Source: an uncultured Aliiroseovarius sp.
GTDB taxonomy: Bacteria > Pseudomonadota > Alphaproteobacteria > Rhodobacterales > Rhodobacteraceae
DNA length: 64,000 nt
Direction of reading: 5' to 3'
NCBI RefSeq assembly: GCF_947497285.1
Contig: NZ_CANMFT010000001.1
Location: 496,001 to 560,000, forward strand
Part shown: positions 26,665-34,396 of the stretch, one piece after another
How the letters are laid out: each line of letters opens with the position of its first letter
Numbering within the stretch: the first letter of the stretch is position 1
Notes under the pieces: generated by a model
Seen by the model: only the letters and a program-made list of their open reading frames with translations
Told to the model about the DNA's origin: nothing
Databases searched by the model: none
Made by a program: the position numbers and the translations under genes

Positions 26665-26994
26665 ATGAATGAAGTTAAAGCCAGCGCAACCAAACCCTCA
26701 CCTCGGCCAGGACTATGTTGCGCAGCCGCTGGCTTTTTCACCGCAATGTTGCAAGCCATGTTCGCGCAATGGTCGTTGACCGAAGCCAAGCAGGACATCG
26801 CGCTGTTGACCGTCAATGGCATGACCGTGGCCGAGATCGCCGAGGCACGCAACACCAGTCGAGGCACGGTCAAATCGCAAAGCAACGCGATCTACCGCAA
26901 GGCTGGGGTAAAGGACCGCACGCAAGTAGTCGGCGCGGTTGTTGCGGACCTGCTTGAAGGGCCGGACGACCAGAAAAGAAAGGATGCCGCTTAG
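26665..26994 (+). CDS. Short LuxR-type helix-turn-helix protein
   Basis: A 109-residue protein with a LuxR/GerE C-terminal domain over residues about 36-97: WSLTEAKQDIALL, GMTVAEIAEARNTSRGTVKSQSNAIYRKAGV, DRTQVVGAVV. Residues 15-33 are weakly hydrophobic. Related Rhodobacteraceae proteins usually carry two membrane helices in front of the HTH; only a remnant is seen here, so the gene may be N-terminally shortened. There is no receiver or autoinducer-binding domain. No ribosome binding site is obvious at the ATG. Confidence 0.65.
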   Translation: MNEVKASATKPSPRPGLCCAAAGFFTAMLQAMFAQWSLTEAKQDIALLTVNGMTVAEIAEARNTSRGTVKSQSNAIYRKAGVKDRTQVVGAVVADLLEGPDDQKRKDAA

Positions 26995-27018
26995 GCCGCG
27001 CCCTTCTTGCTGCCCCCC

Positions 27019-27576
27019 TTAGATGACCCGCACTTGTGCGCCAATTGGCGTGATCGAGAACAGCTCGGCGATGGCGCTGTTGTATAGCCCGATACAGCCA
27101 TCCGAACTGCGCCGCCCGATCTTGCGCGTGTCATGGGTGCCGTGGATCAGATAAGCGGGCCAATCCAGATACATGGCGTGCGTGCCCAGCGGATTGTCCG
27201 GGCCGGGCGGGGTGTATTTCAGGTCTGGATTACGTTCCATCATACTGGGGGTCGGCGTCCAGTCTGGTCCGACCTTCTTGCGCACAATCTTTGTGTATCC
27301 GGTCTTGGTCAGTTCATCCGTCATCGGAACCGAGGAAGGATAAATGCGATAATCGCGGCCATCCGCGCTCCAGTAATGCAAGGCGCGCGAAACCGTGTCA
27401 CAGACGATCGTGACCCGGTCCAGCTTGTCGAAATGATCACGCCAGTCCTGACTGGCAAAGCTCGACACGTTGCGCTTAGCGGTTTCGATGATGGGTGTGG
27501 CAAGCCCGGCAGCGGGCAGCACGAAAGAGGCTGTTGCGCCCGCGATGACCGCGCGGCGCGAAAGAATACGTGACAT
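27019..27576 (-). CDS. L,D-transpeptidase (YkuD domain)
   Basis: A 185-residue exported protein. The N-terminus SRILSRRAVIAGATASFVLPAAGLA looks like a twin-arginine signal. The YkuD active site is complete: LIHGTHDTRKIGRRSSDGCI with His in HGT and the catalytic Cys in SDGCIGLYN. It would form 3-3 peptidoglycan cross-links or attach proteins to peptidoglycan in the periplasm. The ATG at 27576 was chosen because it places the Arg pair correctly; the frame is open 13 codons upstream. Confidence 0.88.
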   Translation of the reverse strand: MSRILSRRAVIAGATASFVLPAAGLATPIIETAKRNVSSFASQDWRDHFDKLDRVTIVCDTVSRALHYWSADGRDYRIYPSSVPMTDELTKTGYTKIVRKKVGPDWTPTPSMMERNPDLKYTPPGPDNPLGTHAMYLDWPAYLIHGTHDTRKIGRRSSDGCIGLYNSAIAELFSITPIGAQVRVI

Positions 27577-27714
27577 GGTGAGGCTCACTGTTCGATTGCG
27601 TTTGGCCGCAATCAATCCAACGCGCGCGCAGGTTTCAACTCACGAATGCGCGAGTTTGAATGTGGCACCCGCAGTGTCGCATTTCTGGCCCGGATCAAGG
27701 TGTCAAAGCCGCCG

Positions 27715-30291
27715 TCAGCCCTTGCTGGCGGCGGGCTTTTTCTTTGCGGCGGGTTTCTTTGCTGCCGCTTTCTTCTTCGGTGCTGCTTTCTTTTTCGCAG
27801 GTTTCTTCTTCCCGGCTTTTTCCGTGATCAGGGCGACCGCCATCTCCATGGTCACGTCAGCGGCTTCGACATCCTTGGGAATGGTCGCGTTGACCTTTTC
27901 CCATTTCACATAAGGCCCATAGCGCCCGTCCATGACATTGACCGGCCCGCCGTTTTCGGGATGTTCGCCCAGTTCTTTCAACGGCTTGGCCGCTGCGCGT
28001 CCGCGCCCACCGGGGTTGGCGCGTTTTTCCGCCAGCATCTCGACCGCGCGGTTCATGCCGATCTCGAACACGTCATCGGGGTCTTTCAGATTGGCATAGG
28101 TCGGTTTGGCGTCGTCGGGCAGTTTGTGCATGACATAAGGGCCAAAGCGCCCGAAATTCGCGCTGATCATGCCGCCTTCGGGGTGTTCGCCAATTTCGCG
28201 GGGCAAGGACAGCAGCACCAGAGCCTTCTCTAGGTCCATCGCGTCCTTGTCCCACCCTTTGGGCAGGCTGGCACGTGGTGGTTTTTTGTTTTCAGGCGTC
28301 GGTTCACCGCGCTGCACGTAGGGGCCGAAACGACCAGATTTCAACCAGATCTCGTCGCCCTGATCTTCGCCCAGCAGACGTTCATCCCCCTCGGCGCCTT
28401 CGCCCGCGATGGGGCGGGTATAGGTGCATTCAGGATAGTTGCCACAACCGACAAACCCACCAGTGCGCGAGGTTTTCAGGTGCAGCTGACCGTTGCCGCA
28501 TTTCGGGCAGATGCGCGGGTCTGATCCATCTTCGCGGGGCGGATACAGTTGCGGCGCAAGGGCGGCGTCGAGCTTGTCGAGCACTTCCGAAATGCGCAAT
28601 TCTGATGTCTCGGCAATTGCCGCCGAGAAATCACGCCAGAAGCGCGCAAGCACCTCTTTGTAATCCATATCGCCGGCCGAGATTTCGTCCAGCTCTTCTT
28701 CCAAATTCGCGGTGAACTCGTATCCCACATACTTGCGGAAGAAGTTCATCAGAAAGATCGTGACGATCCGTCCCTTATCCTCGGGGAACAGACGGTTCTT
28801 GTCCTTGCGAACATACTCGCGGTCCTGGATCGTGGTGATAACGGATGCGTAGGTCGAGGGGCGACCGATGCCCAGTTCTTCCATCCGCTTGACCAACGTG
28901 GCTTCGGTGTAACGGGGCGGGGGCTGGGTGAAATGCTGTTCGGGCGTGACACCCTTTTTCTCGGCCTTTTCGCCTTCCATGATCTGGGGCAGGCGCTTGT
29001 CGTCGTCATCCACCACCTGATCGTCGCGACCTTCTTCATAGACCTTCAGAAAGCCCTCGAACACGACAACCTGTCCGGTGGCGCGCAGCACGACCTGACC
29101 GTCGGATGAGCCCACATCAACCGTGGTGCGTTCGAACTTCGCGCTTTCCATCTGGCTGGCCAGCGTGCGCTTCCAGATCAGGTCGTAAAGCTTGCGCTGA
29201 TCGGGTTCCAACCGCGCCAGATCGCTCGCGGATACGGTCATATCGGTCGGGCGGATACATTCGTGTGCCTCTTGGGCGTTCTTGGCCTTGTTCTTGTAAA
29301 TCCGGGGCTTGGCCGGGATGAACTCCTTGCCATAGCGATCCGAAATCGCGTCACGCGCGGCGGCCACGGCTTCCGGCGCCATGTCGATCCCGTCGGTCCG
29401 CATGTAGGTGATGTAACCAGCTTCATACAGGCGCTGGGCCGTCGACATGGTCTGGCGCGCGCCAAAGCCGAACTTACGGCTGGCGTCCTGTTGCAGGGTC
29501 GACGTCATGAAGGGCGGCGAGGGGTTGCGGGTGGCAGGCTTGGCTTCCACCGATTGCACGGTCAGATCGCGCGAGGAAATCGCCTGCACGGCCATTTCGG
29601 CCGCGGTCTCATTCTCAAGGTCGTAACGGTCAAGTTTCTGGCCGCCAAGAACCGTCAAACGCGCCTCAAACTCCTGCCCGCGCGGGGTGGAGAGCAGGGC
29701 TTTCACAGACCAGTATTCGCGGGCCTTGAACGCCTCGATCTCTTCCTCACGCTCAACGATCAGGCGCAGGCAGACCGACTGCACACGGCCCGCAGAGCGC
29801 GCGCCGGGCAGTTTGCGCCACAGAACGGGGCTGAGGTTGAAGCCCACCAGATAATCCAGTGCGCGACGGGCCAGATAGGCCTCGACCAGATCGGTGTCGA
29901 CGTCGCGGGGATGCTCCATCGCCTCGGTCACTGCGGATTTGGTGATCGCGTTGAACACAACACGGCTGACCGGTGTGTCCTTCTTGATCGCCCGCCGCTT
30001 GCGCAGGGCTTCCTCAAGGTGCCACGAAATCGCTTCGCCTTCACGATCGGGGTCGGTTGCGAGGATCAGGTTGTTGTCGTCTTTCAACGCATCCGCAATG
30101 GCGCGCACGTGCTTGGCGCTGTCGCGACCAATTTCCCATGTCATGGCGAAATCGGCGTCTGTGTCGACCGATCCATCCTTGGGCGGCAAATCACGCACGT
30201 GACCGTAAGAGGCAAGAACGGTGTAGTCCGACCCAAGATACTTGTTGATGGTCTTGGCTTTGGCCGGGCTTTCAACGACGACAACTGGCAT
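27715..30291 (-). CDS. topA: DNA topoisomerase I
   Basis: An 858-residue type IA topoisomerase. The Toprim domain starts at residue 1 (VVVVESPAKAKTINKYLG, with DPDREGEAISWH as the acidic motif), and the active-site Tyr lies in GYITYMRTDG at about residue 296. One zinc-finger-like unit (CPKCGNGQL ... GCGNYPEC) and three degenerate GRFGPYV/GRYGPYV repeats follow. The last 45 residues are Lys-Ala-Pro repeats, a DNA-binding tail common in alphaproteobacteria. It relaxes negative supercoils. It is divergent from the uvrD-type helicase gene. Confidence 0.96.
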   Translation of the reverse strand: MPVVVVESPAKAKTINKYLGSDYTVLASYGHVRDLPPKDGSVDTDADFAMTWEIGRDSAKHVRAIADALKDDNNLILATDPDREGEAISWHLEEALRKRRAIKKDTPVSRVVFNAITKSAVTEAMEHPRDVDTDLVEAYLARRALDYLVGFNLSPVLWRKLPGARSAGRVQSVCLRLIVEREEEIEAFKAREYWSVKALLSTPRGQEFEARLTVLGGQKLDRYDLENETAAEMAVQAISSRDLTVQSVEAKPATRNPSPPFMTSTLQQDASRKFGFGARQTMSTAQRLYEAGYITYMRTDGIDMAPEAVAAARDAISDRYGKEFIPAKPRIYKNKAKNAQEAHECIRPTDMTVSASDLARLEPDQRKLYDLIWKRTLASQMESAKFERTTVDVGSSDGQVVLRATGQVVVFEGFLKVYEEGRDDQVVDDDDKRLPQIMEGEKAEKKGVTPEQHFTQPPPRYTEATLVKRMEELGIGRPSTYASVITTIQDREYVRKDKNRLFPEDKGRIVTIFLMNFFRKYVGYEFTANLEEELDEISAGDMDYKEVLARFWRDFSAAIAETSELRISEVLDKLDAALAPQLYPPREDGSDPRICPKCGNGQLHLKTSRTGGFVGCGNYPECTYTRPIAGEGAEGDERLLGEDQGDEIWLKSGRFGPYVQRGEPTPENKKPPRASLPKGWDKDAMDLEKALVLLSLPREIGEHPEGGMISANFGRFGPYVMHKLPDDAKPTYANLKDPDDVFEIGMNRAVEMLAEKRANPGGRGRAAAKPLKELGEHPENGGPVNVMDGRYGPYVKWEKVNATIPKDVEAADVTMEMAVALITEKAGKKKPAKKKAAPKKKAAAKKPAAKKKPAASKG

Positions 30292-30370
30292 GAACTTCCT
30301 CTCGACTCAGTCAGGCCACGCAATACTGGCCCCTCATCACGGGGCGTTAGATGGGTCGGGAAGGGGCAGG

Positions 30371-30398
30371 TTGTCAATGGCGTGTCATTATATATAGG
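30371..30398 (+). promoter_or_regulatory. Candidate promoter upstream of the UvrD/PcrA gene
   Basis: TTGTCA at 30371-30376 and TATAGG at 30393-30398 with a 16-bp spacer. A 7-bp hairpin (CGCCCCC/GGGGGCG, 30413-30430) follows in what would be the leader RNA. The assignment is by eye. Confidence 0.4.
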
Positions 30399-30471
30399 GG
30401 CAGGGTGCGCCACGCCCCCTTTAGGGGGCGGAGAATTTCAGCCCGCAGGCGACAATCGGTTTGCGCGCAAA

Positions 30472-30486
30472 GAACATTCGTGGAAC
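30472..30486. promoter_or_regulatory. SOS (LexA) box, GAAC-N7-GAAC
   Basis: GAAC-ATTCGTG-GAAC is an exact match to the direct-repeat LexA site known for Rhodobacter and rhizobia (GAACN7GAAC on one strand, GTTCN7GTTC on the other). It lies 39 bp before the UvrD/PcrA start codon and between the divergent topA and helicase genes. Confidence 0.7.
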
Positions 30487-30525
30487 ACTCTTCCCACCCG
30501 CATCCCCCGTTGATAAAGAACACCC

Positions 30526-32895
30526 ATGAGCGAATTCGACGAAAACGACGCATTCGAGGCCGCCGCCCGCCCCAGCCTGTCGCAACAGGCGATGGCCGCG
30601 CGCCCGATGCCTTACCTTGATGGGCTGAACCCCGCGCAACGCGAGGCGGTCGAGGTGTTGAACGGCCCCGTCCTGATGCTGGCGGGTGCGGGGACGGGGA
30701 AGACCAAGGCTCTGACGACGCGGATTGCGCATCTTTTGAACACCGGGCAGGCGCGGACGAACGAGATCCTTGCCGTAACCTTCACCAACAAGGCCGCGCG
30801 CGAGATGAAAGAGCGTGTCGCCAGCCTGCTGGGGCAAACGGTTGAGGGGATGCCCTGGATGGGCACGTTCCACTCAATCTGTGTGAAGCTTCTGCGCCGT
30901 CATGCCGAGCTTGTGGGGCTGAAAACGAACTTCACTATTCTGGACACGGACGACCAGATCAGGCTGATGAAGCAGCTGATTGCCGCCAACAATATCGACG
31001 AAAAGCGCTGGCCCGCGCGGCTGCTCGCTGGCGTGATCGACAACTGGAAGAACAGGGCTTGGACGCCCGAGGTGCTGCCGGCGGGTGAGGCCAACGCGTT
31101 CAATGGACGCGGCCCCGAGCTTTATGCGCAGTATCAGGCGCGGCTGAAGACGCTGAACGCCTGCGACTTCGGCGACCTGCTTTTGCACATGGTCACAATT
31201 TTTCAGAAACACGACGACATCCTGAAGCAATACCAAGGCTGGTTTCGCTACATCCTCGTCGACGAATACCAAGATACCAACGTGGCCCAATACCTGTGGC
31301 TGCGCCTGCTGGCGGCGGGTCACAAGAATATCTGCTGTGTGGGCGATGACGACCAGTCGATCTATGGCTGGCGCGGGGCGGAAGTGGGAAATATCTTACG
31401 GTTTGAAAAGGATTTTCCGGGCGCCAAAGTCGTCCGGCTGGAACAAAACTACCGGTCGACCGCGCATATTCTGGCGGCCGCCTCCGGCGTAATTGCGGGC
31501 AACGAAGACCGGCTGGGCAAAGAGCTTTGGACGGACGCCGAGGGCGGCGAAAAGGTCCGCCTGATCGGCCATTGGGACGGCGACGAAGAAGCCCGTTGGG
31601 TCGGTGAAGAAATCGAGGCGAAGCAATCGGGCACCCGTGGCCGCGCGCCGATGTCTTTGGACGATATGGCTATCCTCGTGCGCGCCTCCCACCAGATGCG
31701 CGCGTTTGAGGATCGTTTCCTGACCATCGGTCTGCCCTACCGCGTGATCGGCGGCCCACGTTTTTACGAGCGTTTGGAAATCCGCGATGCGATGGCCTAT
31801 TTCCGGCTGGCAGTGAGCCAAGACGACGATCTGGCGTTTGAACGCATCGTCAACACGCCGCGCCGCGGGCTGGGTGACAAGGCGGTGCAGACCATTCAGG
31901 GGCTTGCGCGCCAAAACGGCGTGTCGCTGGTCGAAGGCGCGCGGATTGCGGTCGAAAGCGGTGCCATCAAAGGCAAGGGCGGCAAGGGGCTGGCCGAGCT
32001 GGTCTTGGGGCTGGACCGCTGGTTCAACCAGTTGCGCGCCGAGGCTGACACCCATGTCGAAATGGCCGAGGTGATCTTGGAAGAATCCGGCTATACGGAC
32101 ATGTGGCTGAACGACAAAACGCCCGAGGCACCGGGGCGGCTTGAAAACCTCAAGGAACTGGTCAAGGCATTGGAAAGTTTTGAAAACCTGCAAGGGTTCT
32201 TGGAGCATATCAGCCTGATCATGGACAATGACAGCGACGACGCCGAGGAAAAAGTGACCATCATGACGCTACACGGCGCGAAGGGGTTGGAGTTTCCTGC
32301 GGTCTTCCTGCCGGGGTGGGAGGATGGGCTGTTCCCATCCCAACGCTCGATGGATGAAAGCGGGCTGAAGGGCCTCGAAGAAGAGCGCCGTCTGGCCTAT
32401 GTGGGTATCACACGGGCCGAGGAGATTTGCACGATCTCGTTTGCCGCCAATCGCCGCGTTTACGGCCAGTGGCAGTCACAACTCCCCTCGCGCTTCGTCG
32501 ATGAACTGCCCACAGACCATGTCGAGGTGCTGACCGCGCCGGGCCTTTACGGTGGTGGCTATGGTGGTGCGGCAGGCGATTTCGGTGCGTCACCGCTTGA
32601 GGACAAAGCCAGCCGGGCGGATGCCTATAACTCGCCGGGGTGGAAGCGGATGCAGGCGCAGGGGAATATACGCGCGAAATCCAGCCCGAACGAGGCGCGC
32701 GGGTTGGTGATCGACGCAACGGCAGTATCGTCCTTCACCCAAGGCGACCGCGTGTTTCACACCAAGTTCGGCTATGGCACGGTGATGGGCATCGAAGGCG
32801 ACAAGCTGGATATCGAGTTTGACAAGGCGGGAGCGAAGAAAGTCGTTTCCAAGTTCATCGTCCCTGCAGCGCAGGCGGGCGACGTGCCGTTCTAA
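30526..32895 (+). CDS. uvrD: ATP-dependent DNA helicase UvrD/PcrA
   Basis: A 789-residue superfamily 1A helicase. Motif Ia/I is LAGAGTGKTKALTTRIAHLL, motif II is LVDEYQDTN, motif III is DDQSIYGWRGAE, motif V is MTLHGAKGLEFPAVFLPGWE, and motif VI is YVGITRAEE. The C-terminal 50 residues (GDRVFHTKFGYGTVMGIEGD) are the Tudor-like domain of PcrA/UvrD that contacts RNA polymerase. It unwinds DNA 3' to 5' in repair and in removing stalled polymerase. A LexA box sits just upstream, so it is probably SOS-induced. Confidence 0.94.
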   Translation: MSEFDENDAFEAAARPSLSQQAMAARPMPYLDGLNPAQREAVEVLNGPVLMLAGAGTGKTKALTTRIAHLLNTGQARTNEILAVTFTNKAAREMKERVASLLGQTVEGMPWMGTFHSICVKLLRRHAELVGLKTNFTILDTDDQIRLMKQLIAANNIDEKRWPARLLAGVIDNWKNRAWTPEVLPAGEANAFNGRGPELYAQYQARLKTLNACDFGDLLLHMVTIFQKHDDILKQYQGWFRYILVDEYQDTNVAQYLWLRLLAAGHKNICCVGDDDQSIYGWRGAEVGNILRFEKDFPGAKVVRLEQNYRSTAHILAAASGVIAGNEDRLGKELWTDAEGGEKVRLIGHWDGDEEARWVGEEIEAKQSGTRGRAPMSLDDMAILVRASHQMRAFEDRFLTIGLPYRVIGGPRFYERLEIRDAMAYFRLAVSQDDDLAFERIVNTPRRGLGDKAVQTIQGLARQNGVSLVEGARIAVESGAIKGKGGKGLAELVLGLDRWFNQLRAEADTHVEMAEVILEESGYTDMWLNDKTPEAPGRLENLKELVKALESFENLQGFLEHISLIMDNDSDDAEEKVTIMTLHGAKGLEFPAVFLPGWEDGLFPSQRSMDESGLKGLEEERRLAYVGITRAEEICTISFAANRRVYGQWQSQLPSRFVDELPTDHVEVLTAPGLYGGGYGGAAGDFGASPLEDKASRADAYNSPGWKRMQAQGNIRAKSSPNEARGLVIDATAVSSFTQGDRVFHTKFGYGTVMGIEGDKLDIEFDKAGAKKVVSKFIVPAAQAGDVPF

Positions 32896-33028
32896 GAGAG
32901 CGTCGGGCCATCAGCGCCGATCTGCGCCGCCATGCACCTGCCTTGAAAGCGATGCCGTTATCCCGGACCACGCGTTTTTCCGGACCACCAAGGGTCGGCA
33001 GAGTCGTGGGCGAACAGCGGGTCCCGGA

Positions 33029-33277
33029 TCAGTGCAACCGCGCGCGCACCTTGTAGCCTTCAACCGTTCCTTCACCCAGCTTTTTCAGGGCTTCCAGCCG
33101 GTGCAAGCCTTCAATCAGCACATAGCCTTTGGCGTCTTCGCGCACGCGGATGGGCGTTAACTGTCCGTTCTCCAGAATATCCTCGGCCAAGGCATTGGCT
33201 TTGTCGTCCTCCAACGTCTTCAGGCGCTTGACCGGCACACGGATGGAGGCGATGGGAAGCGTTTCTTTTTTCAGCAT
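33029..33277 (-). CDS. Stand-alone ParB/sulfiredoxin-like domain protein
   Basis: An 82-residue protein that consists only of a ParB N-terminal-like domain: a strand IASIRVPVKRLKTLEDDKANAL, the helix AEDILENGQLTPIRVRED, and LIEGLHRLEALKKLGE, which corresponds to the GxHR box of ParB/Srx-fold nucleotide-binding proteins. No helix-turn-helix or dimerisation domain follows, so it is not a chromosome-partition ParB. Its role is unknown. The ATG at 33277 was taken; a GTG five codons upstream is also possible. It stands alone between the helicase and the small RNA array. Confidence 0.65.
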   Translation of the reverse strand: MLKKETLPIASIRVPVKRLKTLEDDKANALAEDILENGQLTPIRVREDAKGYVLIEGLHRLEALKKLGEGTVEGYKVRARLH

Positions 33278-33369
33278 GTCCCAAGCCTGCACGCTAAGCA
33301 GAAAATAAGCCAGCGTTATTGGATGAGTTCACCGTCCAAGCGTCCGGCTTCCATCCCGTTCGGACATAC

Positions 33370-33412
33370 AAAAAAAACGGCGACGCCCGGGAGGAGGTGA
33401 GCGCCACCGTTT
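33370..33412 (-). terminator. Last hairpin of the array doubles as terminator
   Basis: On the minus strand AAACGG...CCGTTT closes the eighth hairpin and runs directly into eight T residues (A8 at 33370-33377 on the plus strand). This ends the DUF1127-sRNA transcript and also carries a CCTCCTCCC loop. Confidence 0.85.
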
Positions 33413-33703
33413 CTATGTGATGCGGATCCCTGGGAGGAGGTAGGAACCCGACGTCAGAAGGTTTGGGGCCTGGGAGGAGGTAGACCCGTCACCGTATCGG
33501 TTCAACCCCGGGAGGAGGTGGGGCGAACCGGATCTTTGGGGGTGCAGTGGCGCCAGGGAGGAGGACGGCGCCACCGCGACCCGCGGACCTTCTAAGGGAG
33601 GAGGAAGAAGGCCCGAAACTTTGGTGATTGAGCGGCGAGGCCGGGGAGGAGGTCGACCCCGCCGCCAATCAAAGCCACCACCCGGGAGGAGGGAGGTGGT
33701 GGC
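33370..33703 (-). ncRNA. ccsR: Array of eight CCUCCUCCC-loop hairpins (CcsR/cuckoo RNA family)
   Basis: Nine-base GGGAGGAGG occurs eight times on the plus strand, at 33389, 33432, 33472, 33510, 33556, 33596, 33644 and 33684 (start positions, 38-48 bp apart). On the minus strand each reads CCTCCTCCC in the loop of a separate hairpin whose stems differ in sequence but are complementary within each unit. Examples are GCCACCACC/GGTGGTGGC (33674-33703), GTGGCGCC/GGCGCCAC (33547-33574), CGGTTC/GAACCG (33498-33530), CCTTCT/AGAAGG (33588-33611) and GATTG/CAATC (33626-33670). The units at 33418-33456 and 33460-33493 have weaker stems. The array begins 8 bp after a DUF1127 stop codon. This layout matches the CcsR RNAs of Rhodobacter sphaeroides, processed from a DUF1127 (ccaF1) mRNA. 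The motif resembles the anti-Shine-Dalgarno end of 16S rRNA. Confidence 0.88.
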
Positions 33704-33711
33704 CAGAAAAC

Positions 33712-33927
33712 TTAGTTGCCGTAAACGGCCATGCGCGCCACCAAGCGGACCGAAGCGCGGGCAATGCCCAGATCTTCCAGTTCGCGGTTGCTCAGCGCAT
33801 TCAATTCGCGCACGGTTTTGCGGAACAGCGCGCGGGTTTCCACCTGCTCTTTCCATTCGGCAAAGCGGGCGGCCAGACGGTCGGCAATGCCGACGGGGGC
33901 CAGAAGGATTTCGGTCGCGTGTGTCAT
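33712..33927 (-). CDS. DUF1127 small protein (CcaF1-like)
   Basis: A 71-residue protein whose second half is the DUF1127 domain: RKTVRELNALSNRELEDLGIARASVRLVARM, with the LxxLSxRELxDLGI core. It is Arg-rich with no membrane segment. The homologous small protein in Rhodobacter sphaeroides, CcaF1, is an RNA-binding protein that affects maturation and turnover of the CcsR RNAs made from the same transcript. The gene lies immediately before the eight-hairpin array. Its ribosome binding site is poor (GTAAG repeats only), so translation may be weak or controlled. Confidence 0.88.
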   Translation of the reverse strand: MTHATEILLAPVGIADRLAARFAEWKEQVETRALFRKTVRELNALSNRELEDLGIARASVRLVARMAVYGN

Positions 33928-34028
33928 CTTACTTACTCACTTACATGTCAGGCACAGCGGCCTGCGGGTCTCGCGGCCGATGCCGCTTTGAAAACGTGTT
34001 GGCGCTCACACTGTCGCCTTGAGACAGA

Positions 34029-34056
34029 AGATGGGGGGAATGCTGCAGATGCACAA
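34029..34056 (-). promoter_or_regulatory. Candidate RpoH-type promoter for the DUF1127-sRNA unit
   Basis: On the minus strand TTGTGC (34056-34051) and CCCCATCT (34036-34029) are 14 bp apart. CCCCATCT is an exact match to the CCCCATNT -10 element of heat-shock sigma factors; the -35 match is weaker. It is about 100 bp before the DUF1127 start. CcsR loci are known to be under RpoHI/RpoHII control. Confidence 0.4.
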
Positions 34057-34078
34057 TACCCCGATCAAGCAATCCCGA

Positions 34079-34095
34079 TATGCAAAAATTGCATA
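34079..34095. promoter_or_regulatory. Perfect palindrome TATGCAA-N3-TTGCATA
   Basis: Two 7-base half-sites separated by AAA form a perfect dyad, upstream of the RpoH-type promoter candidate for the DUF1127 gene. The regulator is unknown. Confidence 0.45.
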
Positions 34096-34153
34096 CGTAA
34101 AAATGCCATGATTTTAACTGGTTAATGCCTCAATCGGAGCAATTTGCCTGTAT

Positions 34154-34170
34154 TTTCTGCAATGCAGAAA
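34154..34170. promoter_or_regulatory. Perfect palindrome TTTCTGC-N3-GCAGAAA
   Basis: A second 7-3-7 perfect dyad with an AAT centre, 58 bp further towards mrp. It could be an operator for mrp or for the divergent DUF1127 unit. Confidence 0.4.
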
Positions 34171-34396
34171 CGATCTGAGAGAAGGTGACTTTAGGTCAAT
34201 TTGCGCACCGCCTCGTGCTTCGGCGCTGTGCCCAAAAATCGACCGTAAAGAAAAGCGCTCTGTGGCGGGTGGGGCCGCGATCTGCCTCCGTCAGCCGTGC
34301 CAATCTGCGCTGGCGTCACGCGCCCCAATGAACAGATGCCCCCTTGCGCCTGCGCTCAAAGCTGCCAAGTAATGGGCGAAGTCAAAGGAGTTTTGG

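Larger units (their letters stand above)
33928..34396. other. Intergenic region between the DUF1127 and mrp genes
   Basis: This 469-bp stretch has no gene. It holds a heat-shock-type promoter candidate for the DUF1127-sRNA unit (34029-34056, minus) and two perfect 7-3-7 palindromes (34079-34095 and 34154-34170). Confidence 0.55.

Noticed and set aside
30413-30430. CGCCCCC/GGGGGCG hairpin as a terminator
   Set aside because: No T-tract follows on either strand and it lies upstream of the helicase gene, so it is more likely a leader hairpin.
33370-33703. CRISPR array suggested by the eight evenly spaced repeats
   Set aside because: The repeat is only nine bases, the 'spacers' form hairpin stems with each other around it, and there are no cas genes. 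The hairpin RNA explanation fits better.
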